DNA from: Aptenodytes patagonicus
Taxonomy: Eukaryota; Chordata; Aves; Sphenisciformes; Spheniscidae
NCBI RefSeq assembly: GCF_965638725.1
Contig: NC_134982.1
Coordinates: 372,001 to 436,000, forward strand
Length of the DNA stretch: 64,000 nt
Direction: 5' to 3'
Below are positions 12,301 through 22,600 of the stretch, piece by piece. The notes under the pieces were generated by a model that worked only from the letters and a program-made list of their open reading frames with translations, did not search any database and was not told the origin of the DNA. Position 1 is the first letter of the stretch. Each line of letters starts with the position of its first letter. The translations under genes and the position numbers were made by a program.

Positions 12301-15300
12301 ACATGGCTTTCCCATGATACAGGCTGGTGACCACTCACAGTCAATCGCCGTAACTGCAGAACTTCCAGGGACTTATTTCTGAGCAATGTTATTCTTGGCT
12401 TTCTGTGTCTTATTGGCAATGCTGAATGTGCTGTAATGGGCAGAGTCTTCTCCAGATGTGGACAGTACCCTTGCCCTGTGCCTGTTTTATACAGCACCTC
12501 ATGCAGATCAGAATAAAAGATAGGAGAGGGAGTTAGGATATTTTATTTTCCAGCCTCTTTTAAGTGCACTGTGTTTGTGTGTATGTTACCCTAGGGAACA
12601 GAAAGACATTCATTAATTGCCTACTGTGACAGCAGGGGCGAACATGTATTAACCTATACAGTATTATGATGTTTATCTAATCAACAGAGAAAGGGAATTT
12701 TTACCTAGTTTATGTTCTTGTAAGAAGACAGTTTGGAAAAGAAAAAACAAATGCACTCTAACGGGAGAGTTGTTCTTCCACGTGTCCCCTTAGTAAATCA
12801 GGACACTCAATATGAGTCAAGTCTGGCTTATTGTCTCACCTCCCAGAGGTTAATGAAACATCTTGTGAATTAAAGAGTTCAGTTGTTAATAACATCCTAG
12901 TCCTTCACTTTTTCTTGTATTTAAATACTTACCAACAATCTCTGAACAGTGGAATGCTCCACATCCAGGTCCTGGCTAGCTTTCAAGAAACATGTTCCTT
13001 CAAAAAAGAAGAATGGTGAAGAAATGCCCTCCTTGCATTTACTAAATGCTGCCCTTACGCTCCTACGTCTGTGACTCCTCCTAACTGCTGAAATGCTGGG
13101 CCTGTACCCAACACAGTATGCATAGATGTATTTGAAACAGAGAAAGACAGACCCTTGTTAAAGAAAACCAAAGAAAGGTGGAATTTTAGAAAATACCCCA
13201 TATTCTTTAACAAGAGAAGGCAGGAAAATTATCAACAAGACATCTAAACAAGACCCCTGAAGTAATTTAAAGGGAGAAGAAAGAACAAAATCCTGGCCTA
13301 AGGGAAGCACAACAGCAGAAATAGTATCTGAAGCTCTATAATGATTGCTGCCACAAAGGACAATATACCTGCTGCTGCTGAAGAGAAACATCCTTCCTCT
13401 CTGATCATCTTCTCATTTGAGTATCTAGGCTGCATTTTTCAGGCATACCAGTTGAGATTTCTGAGGGTATTCTCCAAGGAAAATGGTCTTGAGACCATCA
13501 TTTTCCTGTACAGAAAAAATTGCACACAACAGGACTGCATTTTGCCTATAAACAAGTCAACAAAGGGACAGGTTAAAAAAAATCAAGTTCTTGGAAATAC
13601 TGAATAAGAAAGGGATTTTGGATCTCTCACCCAGAAAGTAAAAATAAGGTTGACTGACCTCTTGCTATTTGATTAGCAAAACAAATATGCAGTTCCTACT
13701 GATAAACATTTTAGTCTAAGTTTGCAAAGCATCAAAACCACAAAACCCATAAATAAATATACGCATCTCAGGGCAGGAGCCTAAGCAAAGATTTTGTATG
13801 TTTCTTAAAATGCAGTCATCAAAGTGTAACCCCTCCTTCCCCCCCACTGACTGTCTAGCACAGGAAACAAGTTATGCTCCATTTATCACCTTTATCTGTA
13901 TCACTATTTATCTGTAAGCTACAGGTATGAGACTGACTTCTAGAAATTGCTAGTGATACAGAGCACAAACATCCTATTTTTAATTGAGGTACTTTAAAAT
14001 GTTTTGAAAAAATGGTGACAAATAATTAAAATTAAAAACATGAATCAATAAGTAATATTTAATGCCTCTATATATGGTGCTCTTGAATCTGAAGATATTC
14101 CTAGAAATTCTAGTGTAACATAAGCTCTCTGTTTCCTTGATGCCTTGTAGGTGTAGGAATGAAGTTAACTGACGTTGGCATAGCAACATTGGCCAAAGGG
14201 TGAGTGAAAAATTACTTCTCAACAGCATGGTTTTGCTTTACACATCAGTCTCTTCACAGTGTAAATATGTTGGGGGAGGGTGCACTGGAAATTTATTCTT
14301 GCTTTAACTTTGGAAGAAAATCCTCATCTGACTCTTTTAACTTCTTTTTGTTCGTATTTATGGGAACCTGCCTGTAGGGGAAACACATTTATTTTGTTCT
14401 AAAAGGATGGGGCTACACTGTAGATTGGGCTTTACTTTTCCTTCATGCCTCCCTTAAAATAGGGTTATTCAAAGGGCATTTCAAGAGTGAAATCAAGGTC
14501 TCTGGTGACTTACAAGCAAGTAAGGCACTTTACTTGGTGGTACATCAGCTGCAGGAAGGTGGGGCTGAAAATGCAGGGCCAACACTGGCTCCAGCCTGGG
14601 GTACGAGGAAAGACATGGTGTTTATGCTGCCCAGAGCTTCTGACCGTGGAGGAAATATCTCAAACCCCAGCATACTGTTGGAGCCAGAGCTCCAGCTGGG
14701 CTTGCACTCATTAGCACCTGCCCCAGCAAATGCAAATACAAGTGCTTATACCTAGATCCTGCTGCCAGTAGCTAAGGTGACCCTTCTCCCCTCCTTCTCT
14801 TCCACTGGAAGAAGAGAGGCTATCTACCACAGTGCTGTGGGAACTAGGGAAGGAGATTCCCTGAAAGGGGCCAGTTTATATTGCCCTTTTTGCAAGGAAT
14901 TTTCAGGGACTGCATGAGAGAACACAGCTGAAATCCCTCTTGCAGCCAGCAAAAGTGCCAAAGCTTTAGAATATGTATTTATGATGCAAGCTTTTATAAA
15001 GACTCTTTTCTCAGTTTAGAACTCTATGGTTAGTTTTTCTTCCTATAGCAGGCAGTGACTGTAAGCTTTTCTTGAGCCCGTGTTCTTGTCAGCTGCATGG
15101 GTGGGGGGAAGATGTCTGTTTAGCTTTGTATAGGCTGCTTATCTGATAAAAAAGGAAATGTGTTAAGGGATTTGATGGTATCTCTTTCCCTCCTCTCTCA
15201 AAAGCAGTAATTCTGAGCTATAACAAAAGATCTGTTCATAATATTTAGAGAGGCCTGTTTCCTAGTAGTTTTGCAATGGCTTCAGGTCTTTTTAGGAGAC

Positions 15301-18300
15301 TTAAGCATGTATGTAAAGATATAGGCCTTTAACGCTCTAACTTTCTTCCACTTCTCTTAAGTTTCTGTTAATTAAAGCTTCTAGTTATACCACAGGCCAA
15401 AAGAGCCATTGATAGAAATAGGCAGTGTAGGCAGTCATTCAAATCAGCTGGCTGCTGGAAAGAGAAAGGGGATGGGGATAAATGCCTGTGACCAATGCTT
15501 TAAATTCATATTCTTTTTTGAGAAACTGATAGAAAAAAGCAGATCCAAACACATGTATTGAGTCTTTATACTAAACTGGATCTTGTCTATATACTCATGG
15601 TACAGGAAAAAACCCTCACAATATCTTTTAAATTATTAAAAAATTGACACCAGAATATTCTGGGAAATTACTCCTATAAAAACACATGTTGGACTATGGA
15701 AGAGGAAGGTGAAGTGAGAAAATGGATATGCAATGCAAGCTGCAGTAAGGATCACCTCAGTCATATATAAGGGAATATCATTTCCCTTCATGAACAACAT
15801 CTTAAAAATGTTGAGTATCATTTTGTTTGTCGTTTAGCTAATGATATTGCTACAGGACAACAGATTTTTCCTGGTCCTGTATTTTGCTTCCATGCTCCTT
15901 TCCCAGAATGGTCACCTCTGCATTAATATCTGCAGTTTGATTTTTAATTCCGCGAGCCTGGATGCAGAAAACAAACAAGTACACAGAATTCATCTGTATT
16001 ACTGGCTATTGCTGCTTTTGGTAGTGTGCAGCCATGCTGATGAGAGATTGTCTATCTCACGTGTTGGGGAGAACATACATAGTCCTACTTAACTAAAAAA
16101 TACAGTATGATACTGTTATGATTTTAACTATATTGTTAGAGAAGATACAAACCTGTGTAATTTTTGGTGTAATTGCATGTAGAAATTCCCATAGTTTCCT
16201 CAATCACTCTTTGCAGAGGTAATGACCTCAGTGATCACAGACAGGTCCTCTGCCTCCAATTCTTCTAAGCCTGGGCCAATCACATCAAGGCAAACCAAAA
16301 ATATCCTTGGGAAATGCTTCTGTGATCCTCGATGAATGGAAAAACCTTCATATTGTTCCTGGTTGGAATGTAAATTAAATACAATTCTAATTTCACTCTA
16401 AGATTAAACTTGTGATCAGGGAAAAAAAAAACCTGAAAAAAAAAATCCATCTCCCCCACCCCACCCCCGCCATGCTCATGGTATAAGCAAGCTTTCAAAT
16501 AATCTAATGTCATAGTAGAAACTGTTATTGATGAATTTACAAAAGCCAATATGGCAACTGACATGAATTATTCACGGCCATTGTTTATACCCCAGTGTTT
16601 CTTGTAAACCAAGCACAATAAACAGCATATATTAAAATGTTGTACCTATATTCAGCATTGCTCATTGCTGTTAATGATTTTTATGGGGGTCCAGACTCAT
16701 ATTCCAAGTGTGAACAAATATTTCTGGATGAGCATTTATGTCTGTTTTATCAGTGAATTGGAAACCAAACGAAGCCAAAGCAATGCGCTGAGGTAGCTGC
16801 AGTACAGTTTCTGTCAGCAGAGGGCAAAGCCTAACTAGAAACCGAAAAGCCTGGAAAGTGTTTTTAATGTAGCCACTGGGGTGCACCAGAGTCAGGCAAT
16901 CAATCCTTTAAATAAGCTACTTAGTAGATTCTTTGGCGAATGTAAACAAAAATAATACAACACAGTGACTGGCTTCTAAGTGCAAACAGTGAGCCAGTTT
17001 AGAAGCTGTGCACAAGTGCCCAGGTATTTATCCAAGAATGGTAAACACAAAGATGAAGGAATCAGGAACACAGTGACCTACGGTCACGATGATTAACAGG
17101 AGGGCTGTTTGCCAAATGTGGATCTGAAAGTCTATCTGGTTTCAGGGCATTGACAAATTTAGTTTTGCTCAACATGGCAAAAAGAGGCATTGGGGAGTTT
17201 AAGCCTGGGGACAAATCCAACATTCCCCCTTCAGATTTAAGGAAGATTTGGTTTGGGCCAACCCCCAACTGTCAAGTTTGGGAGATTGAATTCTGTCCGG
17301 GTTTTATTTATCAGTCATCTAGTCAGTGAATGAATAGTGCATGCAGTGCAAAATAACAGCTTCATATTTTTCAGGGCTTGGAATGGTCAATAGTTTGGTG
17401 TTATTGAATACAAAACATATGAGTGCAATACGGACTGTACAATTTAGAAGCCATTCACTAATGGAGACCTTCCCCCAGTTACACATACCACAAGCTATAA
17501 CAGCACAGAATGGTCAGAAAGAGTTTGACCTCAGAGAAACAGTGTTTTCTTTAGCACTATGCAATCTGCATGAGGAAAGAAGTTCTCTGGAATGCTGTGC
17601 AATGAGCATGTTGTGTTAATTTCAGTGCTAAATCTTGTTTGTTTGTTTTTCGTGCAGTGATAACTCACAGTTCACAGCTGAGGACACTGTGTGTCCAGTG
17701 AAGCAAGAGAATAGGGTAGAACGTGCACTTTCTAAGGTTACCAAAAAAGGAGAGGAGCACCCTGGCCTTTCTTCTCTCTTCTCCATCCTGGTAATTTGAC
17801 CAAAAATTACTCCTTTAAAAAGCAGGTGCAGCTTTTAAAAAAAGCTGATGCAGCTTAAAAAGCAGGCACCAGAAGGAATGTCAGCAACCAGTGGCAGGGT
17901 GAGGAGAAGAGGGATGTACATGCTCTGCTTACTCCCTGGCTCTACTAGCCCACTGAAGAAGGGAGAGGTAGCAGTGGGAGATACGGTGGTGGCTTGGGAA
18001 CTGTGAAGGCTAGATGAGACTACCTTCCTCAGGAACGCTCCTTACATCCTTCTTCCCCAAGAGGCTTGGCTCCTTGGGATCTTGTAGTCAAGCCTGGGTG
18101 AGGGAGGAGCGTAGCACAGAAGTTACGTACATGTTTGGATGAAAACAGCTTCTGGTTCTGACAATATCTTATGCAGCAACCTTGTCTCTTCATGGTAGTC
18201 AAAAGAACTGTTCATAGATGTAGAATGGATTTCATTTATATGTTACTGAGACAAAGTCAGCCAGCAGACAATTATATTCCCAACTAAATGAAATGAAAAA

Positions 18301-18798
18301 TAGTAGCCAGGATACAGACCACAGAACTATGCCTCTTTAACCCTTTTCCCTCTTCTGTCGCTACTTATTGCCTGGTTCCTTCACGTCTCAATGGCTCATT
18401 TTGATTTTCTGTGACAGAGTTAGTGCTTCTCAAAACAGCATGGGTGGAAGAGATTTGCTTAATGTTTTCAAGTTGCTTATGAGTCAACAGCCATACTCTG
18501 CCTCCCTGTGCTGAAAATGAATCTTGAAATCCCATTTGGCTTTTTTTTTCTTTGTTGCTACAGATACAAAGGTTTTAAAGGCAACTGCTCGATTTCCTTC
18601 ATTGAGCAGTTCAGAGCCCTCCACCAGTGCAATAAGTACTGTGAGATGCTGGGGCTGAAATCTCTCCGAACCACTCATCAAAAACAGAGGAAAGCAACAT
18701 CCATGAAAAGCAAAAATCTACCAAACTCATCGACTATAAAGAAAACAGTGCCCAAGAAAGCAAGAGAACCTAGAGACTTCATTTCTTCAGAGCACTGA
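1..18798 (+). CDS. ALPK2: ALPK2 alpha-kinase 2, 3' part of gene (nine coding exons)
   Basis: Spliced gene on the plus strand; the 5' part lies before the window. Coding exons: 1-318, 2916-3063, 6013-6140, 6247-6282, 8262-8536, 8658-8746, 12057-12274, 14151-14199, 18564-18798. Every junction has GT and AG ends, and the split codons join in frame with phases 1,2,1,1,0,2,1,2. Together they encode about 500 residues: a charged linker, an I-set Ig domain (paired Cys, core Trp, DxGxYxC), a short linker, then an alpha-kinase domain with the VLKVHN lysine, the GEF and LQGVG segments, LTD, and the C-x3-C zinc motif. The Ig-then-kinase order occurs in ALPK2 and ALPK3. I prefer ALPK2 from remembered sequence similarity and because MIR122 follows it. 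Known role of the family: atypical serine/threonine kinases; ALPK2 is linked to heart development. Activity is not demonstrated here. Confidence 0.93.
319..2915 (+). other. ALPK2 intron
   Basis: Non-coding and AT-rich. It contains one old SINE remnant (about 1607-1735). Small ORFs inside it show no recognisable domain. No other structure was noticed. Confidence 0.8.
1607..1735 (+). repeat. Ancient MIR/CORE-SINE-like remnant
   Basis: The stretch around 1612-1680 reads like the head of an amniote MIR-type SINE. There is a TTTGTGGTTAGGGCAGGGAA box-A-like start, a decayed TTCTATT box-B region, a TCTGTCAC segment and a CTGTGTCATTTTAG segment corresponding to the tRNA-unrelated core. The following CCTGATTCAGCAAGATTCTTAGG (1687 onward) resembles a common amniote repeat tail. 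It is too diverged for subfamily assignment. Confidence 0.5.
2916..3063 (+). CDS. ALPK2: ALPK2 exon, first half of I-set Ig domain
   Basis: Acceptor TTTCAAG before 2916; donor GTGAGT at 3064. It enters with two bases completing an Ala codon and leaves in phase 2. The product begins [18 protein letters not shown], then IKLCCQFGD (B-strand cysteine) and TITWTKD (core tryptophan), and ends KLLARLQR. This is the N-terminal half of an I-set immunoglobulin fold. Confidence 0.92.
3064..6012 (+). other. ALPK2 intron
   Basis: It contains one plus-strand CR1 LINE 3' fragment (about 3446-4175). The remainder (4176-6012) is AT-rich unique sequence with no recognised feature. Confidence 0.8.
3446..4175 (+). 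mobile_element. CR1 LINE, 3' fragment (ORF2 C-terminus and 3' end)
   Basis: It starts in ACAGACTGGGGGATGAATGG, a CR1 ORF2 stretch, and runs to the CR1 3' end (CCCTTACAACTCAAACC... then TCTATGATTCT). The open stretch 3475-4068 carries CR1 C-terminal signatures: [38 protein letters not shown]. Part of it is out of the canonical frame, so it is a dead, moderately diverged, 5'-truncated copy inside an ALPK2 intron in the sense orientation. Confidence 0.93.
6013..6140 (+). CDS. ALPK2: ALPK2 exon, second half of I-set Ig domain
   Basis: Acceptor GTTCCAG before 6013; donor GTAAAT at 6141. The split codon AG|T gives Ser. Product: [20 protein letters not shown], then [20 protein letters not shown]. 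The DQGMYYC motif is the F-strand tyrosine corner and second cysteine of an I-set Ig domain. The exon ends in phase 1. Confidence 0.93.
6195..6213 (+). repeat. T(19) homopolymer in 106-bp intron
   Basis: A run of 19 T lies in the very short intron 6141-6246, about 33 bases before the acceptor of the 36-bp exon. It adds to the pyrimidine-rich stretch ahead of that acceptor. Confidence 0.9.
6247..6282 (+). CDS. ALPK2: ALPK2 36-bp linker exon
   Basis: Acceptor CCTTGTAG before 6247 and strong donor GTAAGT at 6283. Both flanking phases are 1, so the exon can be skipped without a frameshift. It encodes about 12 residues ([12 protein letters not shown]) linking the Ig domain to the kinase. It is supported by splice-site quality, phase compatibility, and the expected position of a short linker in ALPK2. 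Confidence 0.82.
6283..8261 (+). other. ALPK2 intron
   Basis: Unique sequence with no recognised repeat, RNA or coding feature. The pyrimidine-rich block at 7330-7380 is not followed by a supported exon. Confidence 0.75.
8262..8536 (+). CDS. ALPK2: ALPK2 exon, alpha-kinase N-lobe
   Basis: Acceptor GTGTTTTAG before 8262; donor GTAAGC at 8537; the exon leaves in phase 0. Product includes [40 protein letters not shown], then [20 protein letters not shown] and ending KNYRLALQ. HFGEGxxRKAF and CVLKVHN are alpha-kinase N-lobe elements. The lysine of VLKVHN is at the position of the ATP-contacting lysine of the family. Confidence 0.95.
8658..8746 (+). CDS. ALPK2: ALPK2 exon, alpha-kinase domain
   Basis: Acceptor AATATAG before 8658; donor GTGAGT at 8747; leaves in phase 2. 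Encodes [20 protein letters not shown] followed by PLEGFGEVP, the helix-rich alpha-kinase segment after the conserved lysine. The upstream intron is only 121 bp. Confidence 0.95.
8747..12056 (+). other. ALPK2 intron
   Basis: It begins with a TA/TG-rich stretch (8749-8794). There is an imperfect two-copy 35-bp tandem repeat (9031-9065 and 9066-9085 onward), whose first copy contains the palindrome GATACTACTAGTATC-like segment. Otherwise unique sequence with no recognised element. Confidence 0.7.
12057..12274 (+). CDS. ALPK2: ALPK2 exon, alpha-kinase catalytic core
   Basis: Acceptor TGATTTCAG before 12057; donor GTGAGT at 12275; the split codon GA|G gives Glu. Product: [20 protein letters not shown], then [40 protein letters not shown] and SLLVTDLQG. 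The GEFVKYS, FQHWVYE and LLVTDLQG segments are alpha-kinase core motifs. The exon leaves in phase 1. Confidence 0.96.
12275..14150 (+). other. ALPK2 intron
   Basis: Unique sequence. ORFs on both strands here are short and have no recognisable domains. No repeat or RNA was noticed. Confidence 0.75.
14151..14199 (+). CDS. ALPK2: ALPK2 49-bp exon, alpha-kinase LTD segment
   Basis: Acceptor GCCTTGTAG before 14151; donor GTGAGT at 14200. It encodes [17 protein letters not shown] across both junctions. It continues the glycine-rich LQGVG element and carries LTD, where typical alpha-kinases have LTDPQIH. The aspartate is kept but the following residues differ. Leaves in phase 2. Confidence 0.93.
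14200..18563 (+). other. ALPK2 last intron
   Basis: A 4.4-kb intron of unique sequence. No transposon fragment was recognised. Homopolymer and AT-rich stretches only (for example 16420-16442, A-rich). No RNA gene seen. Confidence 0.7.
18564..18798 (+). CDS. ALPK2: ALPK2 terminal coding exon (zinc motif, tail, stop)
   Basis: Pyrimidine-rich acceptor TTTGTTGCTACAG before 18564; the split codon GG|A gives Gly. Product: [34 protein letters not shown], then a basic tail ending PRDFISSEH and TGA at 18796-18798. The HxCNxxC arrangement with LGL is the zinc-binding C-terminal signature of alpha-kinases. The tail after it is lysine-rich, as in ALPK2 of other vertebrates. Confidence 0.95.
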
Positions 18799-19605
18799 GT
18801 TGCACTGTCCCATCCTGTGAAAACTCCTCTCGAGGATATGTAGTAGTGATAGGCACCAATGACCTGGTGGGGGCATAACTTTAGTCTTTTGCCTTATGAC
18901 TTTATTTTGAAGTCATCCTGATGCTGATGTCAGCAACAAAGAAAGGAGCTGATTCTATGGTCTTGGTACCTGAGATTTAACACCAGAGCAAGGTTTCAAG
19001 ACAAACTAAGCCATCTGCCTGGATTATTTTATAACTCTTCTGTGTATTGGTATCTGCACATTTTGAGTCTTGGACACTGAGTGCACCACAGGTCACTGGA
19101 GAACATCTTCCCTTCTGTGTGTCTCTGCCTGTGACGCTGTGGGTTCAGCTGCTACATAGACATCAATATATTTAAGATACCACTTAGTAAAAGTTTTGCA
19201 CAGTATTGTTGCTCAGGCTGCTATAGAAAAAATGTTTCCTTTACCAGATTTTTGCATATTGTAATCCTACTATAATCCTATTCTTGTAGTTTTTTCTCCC
19301 ACTTACATGTCTTTTAATACAAGACAAAGCCATTCATGGTTGGACATATCTGTCTTCTGTCCCCCACAAAATTAGCTAGCATCTTTAAGGTCCTCACCAA
19401 AGTGATGTCATCAGCTTAAAGATGAGCAACTTGTGTGATTCTCCATAGAATTCCTTGCTTTCCATGCAAGCTTCCTTGAATCTACAGTGAACCCCATGGC
19501 ACAGTACTGTTGTGCTTGCACCGATCCTGTTGTAGGATAGAGGTTTGGAGTCTGCATGTTGCCAAACAGATACCTTCTGAAATAAACCATTACATATGGA
19601 GGGTA
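18799..19605 (+). other. ALPK2: ALPK2 3'UTR (probable)
   Basis: The stretch from the stop codon to the first canonical AATAAA on the plus strand, at 19581-19586. Cleavage is expected 10-30 nt later. A GT-rich stretch (TTCTGTGTAGCG... GTTGTTTT, about 19651-19676) could be the downstream element. The exact end is inferred. Confidence 0.6.
19581..19586 (+). terminator. Poly(A) signal AATAAA, ALPK2
   Basis: First AATAAA downstream of the ALPK2 stop codon, about 785 nt into the 3'UTR, with a GT-rich stretch some 65-90 nt further on. Other downstream hexamers are not excluded. Confidence 0.55.
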
Positions 19606-22600
19606 TTTCAGTACCTTGCAGCATTTTCAACTAGAATAAGTACAATGACTTTTCTGTGTAGCGTAGAGTTGTTTTATAAAGGAACATGACAAGTGCCCTG
19701 GGCCAGTACCTGTCTGCTAAGGAGTCATGATTTATCCGAAATGCCTAGGCAGGGCCAAAACTGAAAAAAGATACTGTGCTCCATTAAACTTAAGTGTAGC
19801 TTATGTGGAGATTTGCAGCCAGAGGAGGGAGCTATGCATGTCAGAGGACACGTCGGCAACAAGTTTACTGGAGGTGGCAGTTGAAAACCCAACCTGCAGT
19901 GCCTAACACAGAATACAAACAGTGAACGTTGTCAGACTTCTTATTCCTGTGTGATTGCTAAATAGCAGGTGGTGCCAGAAACCAATACCTGTGTGTAGGA
20001 GTCCCATCAGTGCTGAGGAAGATAAAAGTGATTTCAGACTAGGTTCTGCTTTATATTGATAAGCAGTGTGTGCCAAATAAGAGATAAACTGTTGGGGACT
20101 AGCTGACACTAGGGACAGAAACTCATCTGACTGCAATGTAGATGTAACATTTAGGCTTGTCATCCTGGGCTCCCTTTACGGTTAATGGAGGTCTTCTCAA
20201 TGGAATTTAGAGCAAAGTGCAGGTTATCTGAAAAACAAACATTTGAAATAGGTTAGATTAACTGTGCCAAAAAAGTGCCTATGTCTCTCCATTGAGAGAG
20301 AAGGAAGCAAAGTGTCAGACAGACATCTGCATTTTAAATTCCTACTGTTACATGGGATGAAGTTCTCTAGCGTTGTTCTGAAGCATTTGAGTTTTTAATA
20401 GTTTTCTGCTAACTTAGGTGGAGGAGATCAACTACAAAATGGTATTGCAGAAATTAGGATGGCATTGTAGTCCACGTAAAATTGAATGTATGAAAGACTA
20501 TTTGAAAGATGAGTTTTTGAATAGAAAATGCCAAAGGAAGGTGAAAACTCTGAGTGTGACTGAAATCTGGGTCAAAACATTGAGAATGAAACCTTGACAA
20601 AACAATTACAATGTACTGAGGATGGGAAGCCATTCATTTCAAAATAAAGGTGAATGACAATGCTGTACTACTGCAGAGAATCTGAAGTATCACAAGAGAA
20701 TGGAGGTAGAAAAGTATACAGAGCAGAAGTTTTGAAGGAGTTATCAAACACAGCAGGCAGAGGGACATGTGGCATAGATGAGGCAGATGGTCTTACTGAT
20801 ACCGGCTGTGCTGTAGGGAAGAGGTTTTCCCAGGGAAGTCCCACTGTTCTGGTGTCTCAGTTCAAACCAGGAACCAGTCTGAGTTCACTCACATCTCTCT
20901 CTCAGCCAAAAGGAAGTCGGTGCGTGTAAGAGAACGAGACACTGTGCATGGCCAGACAGTGCACCTCGCAATGGGGATGGCACCAAGCCACTTTCCACTG
21001 CCACCTGGCAATCATCAGTGCATCATTTATTTGAGTCTGGAATTCTGTACTCTGCTGATGCTTATTGCTGCTTGCGGTTCTGGCTAGCTTTGGTGAGGAA
21101 GAGAAGATGTTGGGAATGGGGCATACTGGGCGCTCTGTCATGTTGCAGCTGGAACTGTTGGATCAGTCAGGGGCAAGAATGTCAGTGCCAGGCAGTTAGC
21201 ATGAAGCCGGCCACCCAGACCAGAGGACCGTGCTGTTAGGCCAACACTGTGTGTCAGTGGGCCTAGCTGAGTAGCCCTTTCCCCTTCTGTGGTGATGGGA
21301 GAGGGTCTCAACAGCAGCTCTGCTCCTGACAGCTTTCCATCAATGGAGAGTACCAATATGGGAAGGAGAGTTTACCACAGATCTTTCCAGTTCTTCTGTA
21401 GCCATGCGTGTCAATAGTGTGCAGGATGATGTAACACCCCCAGTTATGAGGCTGCTTGCTCATCAAAGCCAAGGGGCAATGTAAGAAGCCTGCATAAAAA
21501 AAGTGAGGCCTGGTATAGCCATTGAACTTGAATTCCCTCATGCGCTGCTATAAACAGAGAAGGCTCACTTGGGGCTTATTGCCTGATCCAGATACTGCAT
21601 GTGTGCACATGTGCACGTGTGTATGTTTGCAGGCCACCCTTACTTTACCTAAGGTACTCTTGTCTGTCTGTCACGTAGGAGCTGAAAAGTGGTTCCCTAG
21701 CTTTCTTTTTCAACCAAGTTGACTGTGTCTGGTCGTTCAAGAAACACCAAGTATGATAGTGGCATGTAGCATCTTTGGGAAGGAAATTTGCTCCCATTTC
21801 CCTTCTTAAGTATTCAGCTTCCTGATATTTCTGATCTCTAAGAGACAGGGTATTGGGAAACCAACACTCTCCCACGCCCACAACTTCAGAGAATTAGTTT
21901 CGTTGATATTTCATGCCTGTGTAAAAACATCACCTTACTGCATTTACCTGGTGTGTTCAATACTGATGACAGCACAGAGACAATGAATATTATCCTTGTC
22001 TGGAAAGATGGAGGTCTCAGTCCTGCAAGAATTCAAGCTCAGATGGATTCTCAGAGCACCCATCTGTGACCATAGTTCCATCCCTGCAGTGGTTTGCAGG
22101 ACTGAGTCATAACTTTCTTCCTTATTATTTAATCAATAACTTGGAGAAAATGTTGTTTACACCTGTTGGCCAAAATAAGCACAGCAGAAACCATAGATCT
22201 GAATGAGGATGTTTATGCTCCACATGTTCATGGAACACAATACAATGAAAGGCTCTGTGCTCTGTGTTGCCTTCTAAAGAAAAGATGATGACATTCTTGT
22301 CCCCTGGCAGTGAGCGTAAGTGAAGCTTTTAGAATGTTTTCCTCTGTGGGGAACTGTCCTCCAAGCCCACTGATGAAGTATTAATTAAGGACTTGGGCCA
22401 CATTCTGGTTGTATTTCTGTTTTGATGGATTTGATGTTTTTCATTCATCTTTCAACTAGACTTAACATCTGTACTCAAAAGCTAATTTTCATTTTCTTAT
22501 TGATCTCGCAGAGTAAATGTGTACATGGAGCATTATATAATAGCAAGCCATCATATTTGGATTAAAGAGACATACACCCAGCTAAAATGGATGCTTTTCC

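Noticed and set aside
12102..12497. 131-residue minus-strand ORF opposite an ALPK2 exon
   Set aside because: Antisense shadow of the conserved alpha-kinase exon.
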